Source: Chitinophagales bacterium
GTDB taxonomy: Bacteria > Bacteroidota > Bacteroidia > Chitinophagales > Chitinophagaceae
Direction of reading: 5' to 3'
Assembly (NCBI GenBank): GCA_020636505.1
Contig: JACJXR010000001.1
Location: 1 to 64,000, forward strand
DNA: 64,000 nt
Part shown: positions 8,010-16,455 of the stretch, piece after piece
How the letters are laid out: each line of letters starts with the position of its first letter
Numbering within the stretch: the stretch's first letter is position 1
Translations under genes and position numbers: made by a program
Notes under the pieces: model-generated
The model's input: only the letters and a program-made list of their open reading frames with translations
The model's database searches: none
Told to the model about the DNA's origin: nothing

Positions 8010-9149
8010 TTATTTCAGGATATCTCTCGATATCACCAGTTTTTGAACTTCGGATGTACCCTCACCGATGGTACATAGTTTACTGTCACGGTAGAATTTC
8101 TCAACAGGGAAGTCTTTGGTATATCCATAACCTCCGAATATCTGTACCGCATCTGTAGATACTTGCACACATATTTCAGACGCATAGTACTTCGCCATTG
8201 CAGACTCCTTGGTCATCTTCTCACCACGGTTCTTCATATCCGCAGCTTGATATATCAATGCCTCTGCAGCTTCTATTTTTGCATACATATCCGCCAACTT
8301 GAAGGCTATCGCTTGGAAGTTTGATATCGGTTGATCGAACTGCTCACGCTCTTTGGAGTACTTGAGTGCAGCCTCGTAAGCACCTTTGGCTATTCCCAAT
8401 GCCAATGCAGCTATTGATATACGGCCACCGTCCAATACCTTCATCGCTTGAGGGAATCCGTCACCAACCTCACCCATACGCTGAGCGTCGGATATACGGC
8501 AGTTGTCAAATACCAACTCAGTGGTTTCGGAAGCTCGCATACCCAATTTGTTCTCCTTTTTACCTGCGGAGAAGCCAGGAGTACCATGCTCAACGATAAA
8601 TGCCGTTACATTGCTCTTGGTTCTTGGCTCGCCTGTACGTGCCAACACAACCGCCACATTACCGCTCTTTCCGTGTGTGATCCAGTTTTTGGTACCGTTA
8701 AGTATCCAATCGTCACCATCACGTACCGCAGTGCAACGCATATTACCCGCATCACTGCCTGTATTGGCTTCTGTAAGGCCCCATGCACCTATCCACTCAC
8801 CCGATGCTAATTTTGGAAGATATTTTTTCTTCTGCTCTTCGTTGCCGAAGTATAGTATATGACCTGTACAAAGTGAGTTGTGCGCCGCTGTGGACAATCC
8901 TATCGAACTGCACACTTTGGCTATTTCACTTACAACCGTTACATATTCAAAGTAGCTCAAACCCGAACCGCCGTACTCTGTAGGAACAAGTACGCCCATC
9001 AGCCCAAGCTCTCCCATCTTATGAAATAGGTCTACAGGAAAAATTTGCTCTTCGTCCCACTTCATCATGTCGGGACGGATATGTTTTTCCGCGAAATCGC
9101 GGACCATATCTTTAATCTGCTCTTGTGTCTCCGTATTTTTAAAATCCAT
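8010..9149 (-). CDS. Acyl-CoA dehydrogenase
   Basis: FAD-dependent alpha,beta-dehydrogenation of acyl-CoA, feeding electrons to ETF. The 379-aa length matches short/branched-chain acyl-CoA dehydrogenases. Visible signatures are the N-terminal helical domain, the FAD-binding WGLTEANTGSDAG motif, the second signature (QIFGGYGYTKDFPVEKFYRD), and the active-site region TIGEGTSEVQ with the catalytic Glu position occupied. Monocistronic. The substrate chain length cannot be assigned. Confidence 0.95.
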   Translation of the reverse strand: MDFKNTETQEQIKDMVRDFAEKHIRPDMMKWDEEQIFPVDLFHKMGELGLMGVLVPTEYGGSGLSYFEYVTVVSEIAKVCSSIGLSTAAHNSLCTGHILYFGNEEQKKKYLPKLASGEWIGAWGLTEANTGSDAGNMRCTAVRDGDDWILNGTKNWITHGKSGNVAVVLARTGEPRTKSNVTAFIVEHGTPGFSAGKKENKLGMRASETTELVFDNCRISDAQRMGEVGDGFPQAMKVLDGGRISIAALALGIAKGAYEAALKYSKEREQFDQPISNFQAIAFKLADMYAKIEAAEALIYQAADMKNRGEKMTKESAMAKYYASEICVQVSTDAVQIFGGYGYTKDFPVEKFYRDSKLCTIGEGTSEVQKLVISRDILK

Positions 9150-9288
9150 AGTGGTATACTCTCGCTATTCAGCCGCAATTTTACGAAGATTTTCGCTGAG
9201 TAGCACATTTTAAAGCTGCAAAACATTAAGAGTTTACGTAAAGTACACGCCGCTTGCTTACAAATTAACCCATAGCACCATATATATG

Positions 9289-9666
9289 CTATTTAATTAT
9301 CAATGTTTCAACAAGGGTTGCCTTGGTTTCGGGAGAAAACTTATATACATCCAACACTTGCTGCATATCGGTAAAACGTCCAAGCGTTCTACGCCTTTCC
9401 AATATCCTGTGCGAAAGGCCGGGACCGATGCCTTTTATTTTGATGAGTGTCAGCGAATCTACAGTGTTGATATCAACCTTACCCTCCAGTGGTCTGTCGA
9501 TAACTGTACTCAAATCCAGCTTTTCTACAGATGCAGGCTGAGTACCCACCCAATAATGCATGGTTAACTTCACCGCTACCAAACACAAGCAGAGTAATAA
9601 CAGAGCCAAAATACCGTATCGTTCGGTACGAGTGAATGAGGTATAATGTTTGAGCACATTTTTCAT
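9289..9666 (-). CDS. Helix-hairpin-helix (ComEA-like) protein
   Basis: The 125-aa protein has an N-terminal membrane anchor (about residues 16-36) and a C-terminal pair of helix-hairpin-helix motifs. The first is KVDINTVDSLTLIKIKGIG, typical of ComEA-type DNA-binding domains. It is probably a periplasm-facing DNA-binding protein; a role in DNA uptake is only inferred. It is the last gene of corA-NUDIX-HhH, overlapping the NUDIX stop by 4 bases (ATGA). Confidence 0.82.
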   Translation of the reverse strand: MKNVLKHYTSFTRTERYGILALLLLCLCLVAVKLTMHYWVGTQPASVEKLDLSTVIDRPLEGKVDINTVDSLTLIKIKGIGPGLSHRILERRRTLGRFTDMQQVLDVYKFSPETKATLVETLIIK

Positions 9667-10085
9667 TTACTCGACTTTTTCAGCATCTTACCGACACGTT
9701 TTTCTATCGGAAGTAAAAACGTTTCGTCTGTAATATCTTCCAGCTTTATCCAATAGCTGCTTTCGTGCTCGTGCCGATTAAGGATATAACCATCTGGATT
9801 GATTGGCTTGACAAGGTAGAATATGCTTATGACCTGTGACTCGTCGAAAAACGAAGGTTGAAAATAATCCGTGGTGTAGAAATGTTTCAGCACTTTGATG
9901 TCCATGCCCAACTCTTCTTTCCACTCTCTTTTTAGAGCGTCGATGGTCCCTTCACCGAACTCCAAACCTCCACCGGGAAACTTCGTGTATTCTTTACCGA
10001 ACAACATTTCGTCGTTCACCAGTACACGATCACCTTCTATCCAGATGCCATACACGCGAACGTTGAAACGTTTGCCGCCGGACAT
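9663..10085 (-). CDS. NUDIX hydrolase
   Basis: The 140-aa protein carries a complete Nudix box (GGLEFGEGTIDALKREWKEE followed by LG) that binds Mg and hydrolyses nucleoside-diphosphate-linked substrates. The substrate is unknown. Its start abuts the corA stop without a gap, and its stop overlaps the HhH gene start, so translation is probably coupled. Confidence 0.9.
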   Translation of the reverse strand: MSGGKRFNVRVYGIWIEGDRVLVNDEMLFGKEYTKFPGGGLEFGEGTIDALKREWKEELGMDIKVLKHFYTTDYFQPSFFDESQVISIFYLVKPINPDGYILNRHEHESSYWIKLEDITDETFLLPIEKRVGKMLKKSSK

Positions 10086-11027
10086 TTAGAACCACCTTTT
10101 TTTGCTGAAATACAAAGTCACAACAACGGATACGATAACCGACAACACAACCGGGATAACGAAACTGTAAATCTCTTTGTCGTACGGTATGGGTACGTTC
10201 ATACCATAGAAACTGGCGATAAGCGTAGGCAGCGATATCAGTATCGTGATACTGGTCAGTCGCTTCATCACCATGTTCATATTGTTGTTGATGATGCTCG
10301 CAAATGCATCCATGGTACTACTGAGGATGTTTGTATATGTATTTGCCATCTCAAGGGCCTGAGAGAACTCGATCACAAGATCGGACAGCAGCTCTCTTTC
10401 TTCTTCATCGCAATTGAGGAAGTTGGTGCGTTCCATCTTCATCAACAACAACTCGTTGCTTCGTAGTGCCGTTACAAAATAAACAAGGCTCTTTTGCACA
10501 CGCATCAGGTACAACAATTCTTCGTTTCTGTTGGAATCGTAAAGCTTCTGCTCCAAAATATTCCTGCGATGGTTTATCTCTTTCAGCACCTCTATGAAGT
10601 CCATTACCACCTTCTCAAATATCTTTAGCACCATCATGTTCGGGCGCTCCGGATGCCTCTTGGCAAACGTGTTCAAGAAACGACGAATGGCCACATTCTC
10701 AAACGAGTTGACCGTAATAACCTGATTACGCTCTGTAATGATTATGGATATCGGGATGGTCACATAATCGGCATCACTCTCGTTCAGCGACTTGTTCTCC
10801 ACCGGTGTTTTCAACACTACTAACTTAACACCGTCTTCTGCCTCATAACGTGCACGCTCTTCAATATCAAGAGTATCTGTCAGTAAGTCACGTGGGATAT
10901 TCAGGTTTTTGGATAGGTTATCTATCTCATTTTCCTGAAATGGGGGAGTTACATTTATCCAGTTAGCACCGTCAGGTCCTTGCACCTCTTGGGTCTGCCT
11001 GTTCATATTTTTGAAGTACTGTACCAT
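10086..11027 (-). CDS. corA: CorA-family divalent cation transporter
   Basis: The 313-aa protein has an N-terminal cytosolic alpha/beta domain, a long coiled stalk helix, and two C-terminal membrane helices with the signature GMN loop (SFYGMNVPIP) at the pore. It ends in basic residues KKRWF. CorA channels carry Mg, Co or Ni; Mg is the default guess. It leads a three-gene operon from a well-formed -7 element at 11050-11057. Confidence 0.93.
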   Translation of the reverse strand: MVQYFKNMNRQTQEVQGPDGANWINVTPPFQENEIDNLSKNLNIPRDLLTDTLDIEERARYEAEDGVKLVVLKTPVENKSLNESDADYVTIPISIIITERNQVITVNSFENVAIRRFLNTFAKRHPERPNMMVLKIFEKVVMDFIEVLKEINHRRNILEQKLYDSNRNEELLYLMRVQKSLVYFVTALRSNELLLMKMERTNFLNCDEEERELLSDLVIEFSQALEMANTYTNILSSTMDAFASIINNNMNMVMKRLTSITILISLPTLIASFYGMNVPIPYDKEIYSFVIPVVLSVIVSVVVTLYFSKKRWF

Positions 11028-11049
11028 GATGCACCAACTGTAAGCCTCG

Positions 11050-11057
11050 CAAATTTA
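11050..11057 (-). promoter_or_regulatory. TAnnTTTG promoter element of the corA operon
   Basis: On the minus strand the sequence reads TAAATTTG, a match to the Bacteroidota -7 consensus, 22 bases upstream of the corA ATG. Confidence 0.55.
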
Positions 11058-11146
11058 CTCTGTTATTATCAGAATATAAACCATTTATGCATTTATACGG
11101 TTATTTCCCCAATAATAATCATAACTGTTTTCAGGCCTCGATTTAT

Positions 11147-11154
11147 TATTTTTG
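11147..11154 (+). promoter_or_regulatory. TAnnTTTG promoter element of fbp
   Basis: TATTTTTG matches the -7 consensus and ends 22 bases before the fbp ATG at 11177. It lies inside the longer open frame that begins at 11087, which argues that the upstream start is not used. Confidence 0.55.
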
Positions 11155-11176
11155 CCGCTCATATCAAAGAGAAAGC

Positions 11177-12187
11177 ATGAATCCGCAAAGAAAGTTAATG
11201 CCGTTGGATGAGTTCACCATCCAAGAAACCAGAAAATTCAAAGCTGCCACAGGCGAATTGTCTGCAATATTGAGGGATATAGGTTTGGCCTGTAAGATCA
11301 TCAACAAACAAGTGCTGAAAGCAGGGCTTGTAGACATATTGGGCCAACACGGAGCCACCAACGTACAGGGCGAAGAGCAACAAAAGCTGGATGTTTTCGC
11401 AGATGAAACATTGATAAACGTACTACGCAGTAGCGCAGACTGTGCGGGTATCGCTTCCGAAGAGAATGAAACTTTCATCGCATTCGACGATGAGTTTTCC
11501 ATGAACTCCAAGTATGTTGTCTTGTTCGACCCATTGGACGGTTCTTCCAACATCGATGTAAATGCTTCCATCGGAACCATATTCTCTGTTTACAAGCGTG
11601 TCAGCGAATTGGGCAAACCATGTACGGAAGCCGACTTCCTACAACCGGGCAACAAACTGATGGCTGCAGGATATGTCATTTACGGCTCCAGCACCATGTT
11701 GGTATATGCCACCAAGCTTGGCGTCAACGGTTTTACACTTGAGCCATCGATAGGCGAATTCTGTCTTTCACATCCAAACATGAAGTGCTCTGAAAAAGGC
11801 AAAATATATTCCATCAACCAGGGTAACACCTGCAAGTTTGATGATAACATGAAAGCCTTCCTCGACCATTGTATGGAAGACAACAAAGAAGAAGGCCGTC
11901 CATACTCGCACAGGTATATAGGCTCCATGGTGGCGGATATGCACCGTACACTGTTAAAAGGTGGCATATTCATCTACCCTGCTGATAAAAAGAACGCCAA
12001 CGGAAAGCTTCGCCTGCAATACGAGTGCAACCCAATGAGTTTTATAATTGAAGCCGCAGGAGGTGTGTCCAACACAGGTAAAGACCGCATACTGGATATT
12101 CAACCTACGGAACTGCACCAACGCGTTCCAATATTCATCGGTTCCAAAAATTTGGTGGAAAAAGCCAACAGCTATACCAACGCGTAA
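11177..12187 (+). CDS. fbp: Fructose-1,6-bisphosphatase, class I
   Basis: Gluconeogenic dephosphorylation of fructose-1,6-bisphosphate. With ATG at 11177 (MNPQRKLMPLDEF) the protein is 336 aa, the normal class I length. The frame extends 30 codons upstream, but that part is non-family and contains the promoter. The Mg-binding signature VLFDPLDGSSNIDVN and the substrate-binding region HRYIGSMVADMHRTL are present. The opposing enzyme pfkA is at 24898. Confidence 0.95.
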   Translation: MNPQRKLMPLDEFTIQETRKFKAATGELSAILRDIGLACKIINKQVLKAGLVDILGQHGATNVQGEEQQKLDVFADETLINVLRSSADCAGIASEENETFIAFDDEFSMNSKYVVLFDPLDGSSNIDVNASIGTIFSVYKRVSELGKPCTEADFLQPGNKLMAAGYVIYGSSTMLVYATKLGVNGFTLEPSIGEFCLSHPNMKCSEKGKIYSINQGNTCKFDDNMKAFLDHCMEDNKEEGRPYSHRYIGSMVADMHRTLLKGGIFIYPADKKNANGKLRLQYECNPMSFIIEAAGGVSNTGKDRILDIQPTELHQRVPIFIGSKNLVEKANSYTNA

Positions 12188-12210
12188 AAATCGAAACTGT
12201 TTTTTATATC

Positions 12211-12238
12211 ACAGGCTCGCCTTCGGCGAGCCTGTTTT
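12211..12238 (+). terminator. Terminator after fbp
   Basis: An 11-bp perfect GC-rich stem (ACAGGCTCGCC / GGCGAGCCTGT), loop TTC, followed by TTT. Confidence 0.9.
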
Positions 12239-12265
12239 GTTAATGTTTTGGCGGTACGATCTTTT

Positions 12266-12285
12266 ATTTAGATATTTGTCTAAAT
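12266..12285 (+). promoter_or_regulatory. Candidate operator for the ArsR/SdpR-like repressor
   Basis: A perfect inverted repeat with 7-bp arms ATTTAGA and TCTAAAT around a 6-base spacer TATTTG. It lies 9 bases before the repressor start codon, so a bound dimer would cover the promoter or start region. Position and symmetry fit autoregulation by an ArsR-type winged-helix dimer. Confidence 0.6.
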
Positions 12286-12294
12286 ACCTAAATA

Positions 12295-12591
12295 ATGAAC
12301 AACCTCTTTAAAGCACTGAACGATTCAACGCGGCGAGAAATATTGGAGCTGCTGAAAGAGAAAGACCTTACAGCAGGCGAGATCGCAGAGCACTTCAACA
12401 TATCAAAGCCAAGCATATCCCACCATTTGGATATACTGAAACAGGCCAACCTTGTGGAATCGAGTAAAAGTGGTCAATTCATCACCTACTCGCTCAATAC
12501 CACCGTGGTGGATGAGATACTGAAGTGGGCACTGGAATTGAAAAACATCGAAATAAACTTTAAGCAGAACATTTATGGACTCAAAAAATAA
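12295..12591 (+). CDS. ArsR-family transcriptional regulator, SdpR-like
   Basis: The 98-aa winged-helix protein carries the DNA-recognition region AGEIAEHFNISKPSISHHLD and a wing. It has none of the cysteine clusters of metal-sensing ArsR proteins. This, with an SdpI-type membrane protein as the next gene (17-base overlap), matches the Bacillus SdpR/SdpI autorepressor-immunity pair. A perfect dyad lies just upstream. A signal-dependent membrane sequestration mechanism as in Bacillus is possible but not shown. Confidence 0.88.
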   Translation: MNNLFKALNDSTRREILELLKEKDLTAGEIAEHFNISKPSISHHLDILKQANLVESSKSGQFITYSLNTTVVDEILKWALELKNIEINFKQNIYGLKK

Positions 12592-13252
12592 CATCAGGCA
12601 TATCTTGGCCATTATCGCTTGCATAGTGCCGTTGTTCTATCTGGCTTATGTATGGGATATGTTACCGGTAGACCATACGCCATTGCATTTCGGAGCAGAT
12701 GGTAAGCCTGACAGATATGGCAACAGAATAGGAGTCATAATTCCGGTTGCAGTGGTTTCTATTGTGAGCATATTCACCTACCTGCTAATGGTCAATATTC
12801 ATAAGATAGACCCCAAACGTACAAAAGAAGGAAAGTCTCCAAAGTTCGATACAATCGGTGGAGGAATTGTATTGTTTATGATGGCGCTGAACTTGGTCAT
12901 CATTATGAATACAGTAAATCCTGAAACAAATTATCTGGACAAAGCAGTAATGCCTTTGTTGGGCTTACTATTCGCATTCCTCGGCAATATGATGTACAAC
13001 ATAAAGCCCAACTACTTTGCAGGAGTGCGCATAGCATGGACATTGGCCGATGATGAAAATTGGAAGAAAACTCATAGACTGACAGGAGGCTTGTGGTTCT
13101 TAGGTGGCATAGGCATCGCTGTTACCGCACTGTTGGTATCGGGCATCACCATACAGATCGTATTTCTGACAATGGTCTTATTCATGACCATCATACCTAT
13201 CGCATACTCCTTTTATATTTTCAAACAAAAGCAAAAAGCAGAATCAAACTAA
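12575..13252 (+). CDS. SdpI-family membrane protein (DUF1648)
   Basis: The 225-aa protein has six or so membrane segments. The N-terminal DUF1648 motif DHTPLHFGADGKPDRYGN is clear, and the C-terminal half carries the SdpI domain (GVRIAWTLADDENWKKTHRL). In Bacillus, SdpI gives immunity to the SdpC toxin and holds SdpR at the membrane. No SdpC-like toxin gene is nearby, so this may be defensive immunity or a general envelope-stress protein. It overlaps the regulator and is followed 4 bases later by a hydrolase. Confidence 0.87.
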   Translation: MDSKNNIRHILAIIACIVPLFYLAYVWDMLPVDHTPLHFGADGKPDRYGNRIGVIIPVAVVSIVSIFTYLLMVNIHKIDPKRTKEGKSPKFDTIGGGIVLFMMALNLVIIMNTVNPETNYLDKAVMPLLGLLFAFLGNMMYNIKPNYFAGVRIAWTLADDENWKKTHRLTGGLWFLGGIGIAVTALLVSGITIQIVFLTMVLFMTIIPIAYSFYIFKQKQKAESN

Positions 13253-13256
13253 TTAT

Positions 13257-14678
13257 ATGAGATATATACTATCCACTGTTGCAACAATCCTTTTCTTTTC
13301 ATCGAACCTCTTTGCGCAAAGCAAATTCATAGGCGACTGGAAAGGTGTTATTAAAGCAGGTCAAGAACTGAAGGTTTACTTCCACATAAACAGAGAAAGC
13401 AACGACGAATTGACCGCCACGCTTGATGTACCTATGCAAGGTGCAACCGGTGTTGAATGTACAGGAGTGGAGGTGATCAAAGACAGCATTACAATTGAGA
13501 TCAAAGCCGCTAATCTTACCTACAAAGGAAGGTTGAAGGATAAAGACAACATTGACGGACAATGGGTTCAAAACGGCATGTCAATGGCTGTGCCATTGGA
13601 GCGTACTGAAGAGAAGGTGGTATTGAAGCGTCCACAAACACCCAAAGCTCCATTCGGTTACAACAGTGAAGATGTGATATACTACAATGCCGATAAGAGT
13701 ATACGCTACGGTGCAACAATCACCTCACCCAAAGATGATAATCAACACCCGGCCATAATACTTATATCGGGTTCCGGGCAGCAGAACAGAGACGAGGAAG
13801 CATTCGGGCATAAACCCTTCGCTGTAATGGCGGATTACCTCAGCAACAACGGGTATGTTGTATTGCGTGTGGACGACCAAGGTGTAGGCAAAACCACCGG
13901 CAACCCCGATACTGCAACATCAGCTGATTATGCACGTGACGTAATGGTGGGCATCGAGTTCTTGAAAACAAGAAAAGAAGTAGACAAAAAGAAAATAGGC
14001 TTGATGGGGCATAGCGAAGGTGGTATGATAGCTCCCATGGTGGCCACCCAAAGTAAAGACGTGAATTTTATCATATTGCTTGCCGGTCCGGGTGTACACG
14101 TCAATCAACTGATGACGGAACAAAACATTGCTATCCTGCAAAAAGCAGGCTGGAAGGAAGAATATATAAACAGCTATGCAGAACTGTATCGTCAAATCTT
14201 GGCCGCGATAACACATTCGGAAACCATTGACGATTACATCAAAAATGCCAATGAAGTGGTTGATGATTGGAAAGCGAAAACCGACGAACAGACCGTTAAA
14301 ATGACCACGAACATCACCGGCGAAGCATCACAAAACAAGTTCATTGAAACTTTTGCAGAGATATACAAAAGTAATTGGTATCGCTACTTTGTCAGCTACG
14401 ACCCACAACCTACCCTCGAAGCATTGAAATGTAAAGTACTTGCATTGAATGGAGAGAAGGACATACAAGTGCTGCCCGAATCAAATTTGAAAGGCATTGA
14501 TGAGGCATTGAAGAAAAGCAAAGTCAAAGTATACGAAACCAAAATGATACCGGGTGTCAACCACTTATTCCAAGAGTGCGAGAAATGTACCGTTCAAGAA
14601 TATGTACAGTTGGAACAAACCATCAAGCCTGAAGTGTTGCAAATAATTGGTGAGTGGTTGGATAAGAATGTGAAATAG
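13257..14678 (+). CDS. Secreted alpha/beta hydrolase with N-terminal beta domain
   Basis: The 473-aa protein has a signal peptide (cleavage after SSNLFAQ). An N-terminal beta-rich domain of about 110 residues (DUF3887-like region, inferred) is followed by an alpha/beta hydrolase fold: LISGSGQQNRDEE near the oxyanion region, nucleophile elbow GHSEGGMIAP, and a C-terminal His in PGVNHLFQ. Probably an exported esterase or peptidase. It starts 4 bases after sdpI, so it belongs to the same operon. Confidence 0.87.
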   Translation: MRYILSTVATILFFSSNLFAQSKFIGDWKGVIKAGQELKVYFHINRESNDELTATLDVPMQGATGVECTGVEVIKDSITIEIKAANLTYKGRLKDKDNIDGQWVQNGMSMAVPLERTEEKVVLKRPQTPKAPFGYNSEDVIYYNADKSIRYGATITSPKDDNQHPAIILISGSGQQNRDEEAFGHKPFAVMADYLSNNGYVVLRVDDQGVGKTTGNPDTATSADYARDVMVGIEFLKTRKEVDKKKIGLMGHSEGGMIAPMVATQSKDVNFIILLAGPGVHVNQLMTEQNIAILQKAGWKEEYINSYAELYRQILAAITHSETIDDYIKNANEVVDDWKAKTDEQTVKMTTNITGEASQNKFIETFAEIYKSNWYRYFVSYDPQPTLEALKCKVLALNGEKDIQVLPESNLKGIDEALKKSKVKVYETKMIPGVNHLFQECEKCTVQEYVQLEQTIKPEVLQIIGEWLDKNVK

Positions 14679-14679
14679 A

Positions 14680-16452
14680 TCACCAAGCAGATTCTTCTTT
14701 CTGCTTTTCAACCGCAGTGTATAGGTCGTAATATGCACCCTTGGTTTCCAACAAGCTGTTGTGATTGCCACGTTCTATAATACTGCCTTTATCCATCACA
14801 ATTATCTCGTCAGCCTTACGAATGGTGGATAGCCTATGTGCTATTACTATCGACGTACGGCCTTTTATCATTGTGTCTATCGCGTTCTGTATCAACTGCT
14901 CGCTTTCACTGTCTACACTGGATGTGGCTTCGTCCAGAATAAGAATGGACGGCTCGTACAACAGTGCACGTGCAAATGACAACAGTTGTCTTTGTCCTTG
15001 AGATAATGTATTACCTCGTTCCATCACATCGAATTCGTAACCACCCGGCAGTTTCATGATATGCTCATGCATACCCAACATCTTCGTAACACGCTTTACC
15101 TCATCAAGAGAAATGTCTTTGTTACGAAGTGTGATATTCTCATAAACAGTACCCGAAAACAAGAATACGTCTTGCAACACGATACCTATATGTTCTCTTA
15201 GTTTGTAAATATCATACTTGCGAATGTCCCTACCGTCCACAAGTATTTTACCCTTGTTTATTTCATACTGCCTGTTCAGCAAATTGATGATAGAGGTTTT
15301 ACCTGCTCCTGTATGTCCTACTACAGCTAATGTTTTGCCTTTGGGCAGGTCGAACGATATACCTTTCAATACAGGTACATCAATCTTATAACCGAAGTGT
15401 ACGTCTTCAAACTTCACCTCACCGTCCATATGTTCCGGCTCATAGGTACCGTTGTTCTGCAAATGCTCTTTACTGTCCAATACGGAGAACACTCTTTCCG
15501 CTGCCACCATACCCATTTGCAATACGTTGAACTTATCGGCCAACATCCTCAACGGTCGGAAAAGTAGGTTCAGGTACATCACAAAAGCGATGATAACACC
15601 GGGGCTTGTCTCAAAATGCATGATGCGTACAGCACCCCACCAAACTAACAGTGCCAATGCAATAGCCGCTATTATCTCCACCACAGGAAAGAATACCGAG
15701 TAGGCAAATATTGCTTTGATGTTCGCGCTGCGGTGCTCTTTGTTGATGTCCTTGAACTTTTGCATCTCCCTATCCTCAGCAGCAAAGGCCTGTACTATGT
15801 ACATACCAACGATATGCTCCTGTACGAATGCATTGAGTTGTGCTACCGCATTGCGCACGCGCTGAAAGGATTTGTTCACGCTCTCCTTAAACACATATGT
15901 CGCGAATATGATGGCAGGAAAAGTTGTAAGGCATATCAGTGCCAACTTCCAATCTGTTATCAGCATTACGATGATGATGGCTATGATGGTCATTACGTCT
16001 GCAACTATGGAAATAACACCTTGACCAAAAATACTGTTCACGGCTTCAAGGTCGTTGATGGTGCGTGTAGTGAGTGTACCGATAGGAGTACGGTCATAAT
16101 ATCCCACATCTTGATAAACAACTTTCTTGAAAACCTTCTTCCTTATATCATTCACCACAGTCTGTCCCAACCAGTTGATGATATAAAGGAACCAGAAACG
16201 TATCAGGCTCTCCACTATCAATATACCGAGCTGTATGACTGTGATATATATCAAGCCCTGCAGCAGGTAGTTGTTGATATACTTGTCCACCGAAACCTGT
16301 ATCAAGTAAGGTCGTAAGGGAGCAAGTACCGCAAGTACAATGGACAATGATACTGATAGGACGAAGCTTCCCTTATACGGTTTTGTAAAAGCGAATATCC
16401 TTCTCAGCAATTGAAGGTCGAATATCTTCTTTATGTCGTTTTGTTGGGCCAA
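14680..16452 (-). CDS. ABC exporter, fused permease-ATPase (MsbA-like)
   Basis: The 590-aa half-transporter has six membrane helices (about 20-320) and a nucleotide-binding domain with Walker A GHTGAGKTS, signature LSQGQRQLLSFARAL, Walker B ILILDEATSSVD and switch His in IAHRLST. Lipid, drug or peptide export are possible; the substrate is unknown. The start is TTG at 16452: an in-frame stop directly precedes it and no nearby ATG exists. It lies 3 bases after the prfB stop, so translational coupling to prfB is likely. Confidence 0.92.
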   Translation of the reverse strand: MAQQNDIKKIFDLQLLRRIFAFTKPYKGSFVLSVSLSIVLAVLAPLRPYLIQVSVDKYINNYLLQGLIYITVIQLGILIVESLIRFWFLYIINWLGQTVVNDIRKKVFKKVVYQDVGYYDRTPIGTLTTRTINDLEAVNSIFGQGVISIVADVMTIIAIIIVMLITDWKLALICLTTFPAIIFATYVFKESVNKSFQRVRNAVAQLNAFVQEHIVGMYIVQAFAAEDREMQKFKDINKEHRSANIKAIFAYSVFFPVVEIIAAIALALLVWWGAVRIMHFETSPGVIIAFVMYLNLLFRPLRMLADKFNVLQMGMVAAERVFSVLDSKEHLQNNGTYEPEHMDGEVKFEDVHFGYKIDVPVLKGISFDLPKGKTLAVVGHTGAGKTSIINLLNRQYEINKGKILVDGRDIRKYDIYKLREHIGIVLQDVFLFSGTVYENITLRNKDISLDEVKRVTKMLGMHEHIMKLPGGYEFDVMERGNTLSQGQRQLLSFARALLYEPSILILDEATSSVDSESEQLIQNAIDTMIKGRTSIVIAHRLSTIRKADEIIVMDKGSIIERGNHNSLLETKGAYYDLYTAVEKQKEESAW

Positions 16453-16455
16453 TTA

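Noticed and set aside
15733..16317. 194-aa open frame on the plus strand
   Set aside because: Antisense to the ABC exporter; rich in His, Cys and Tyr as expected from a reverse-frame shadow.
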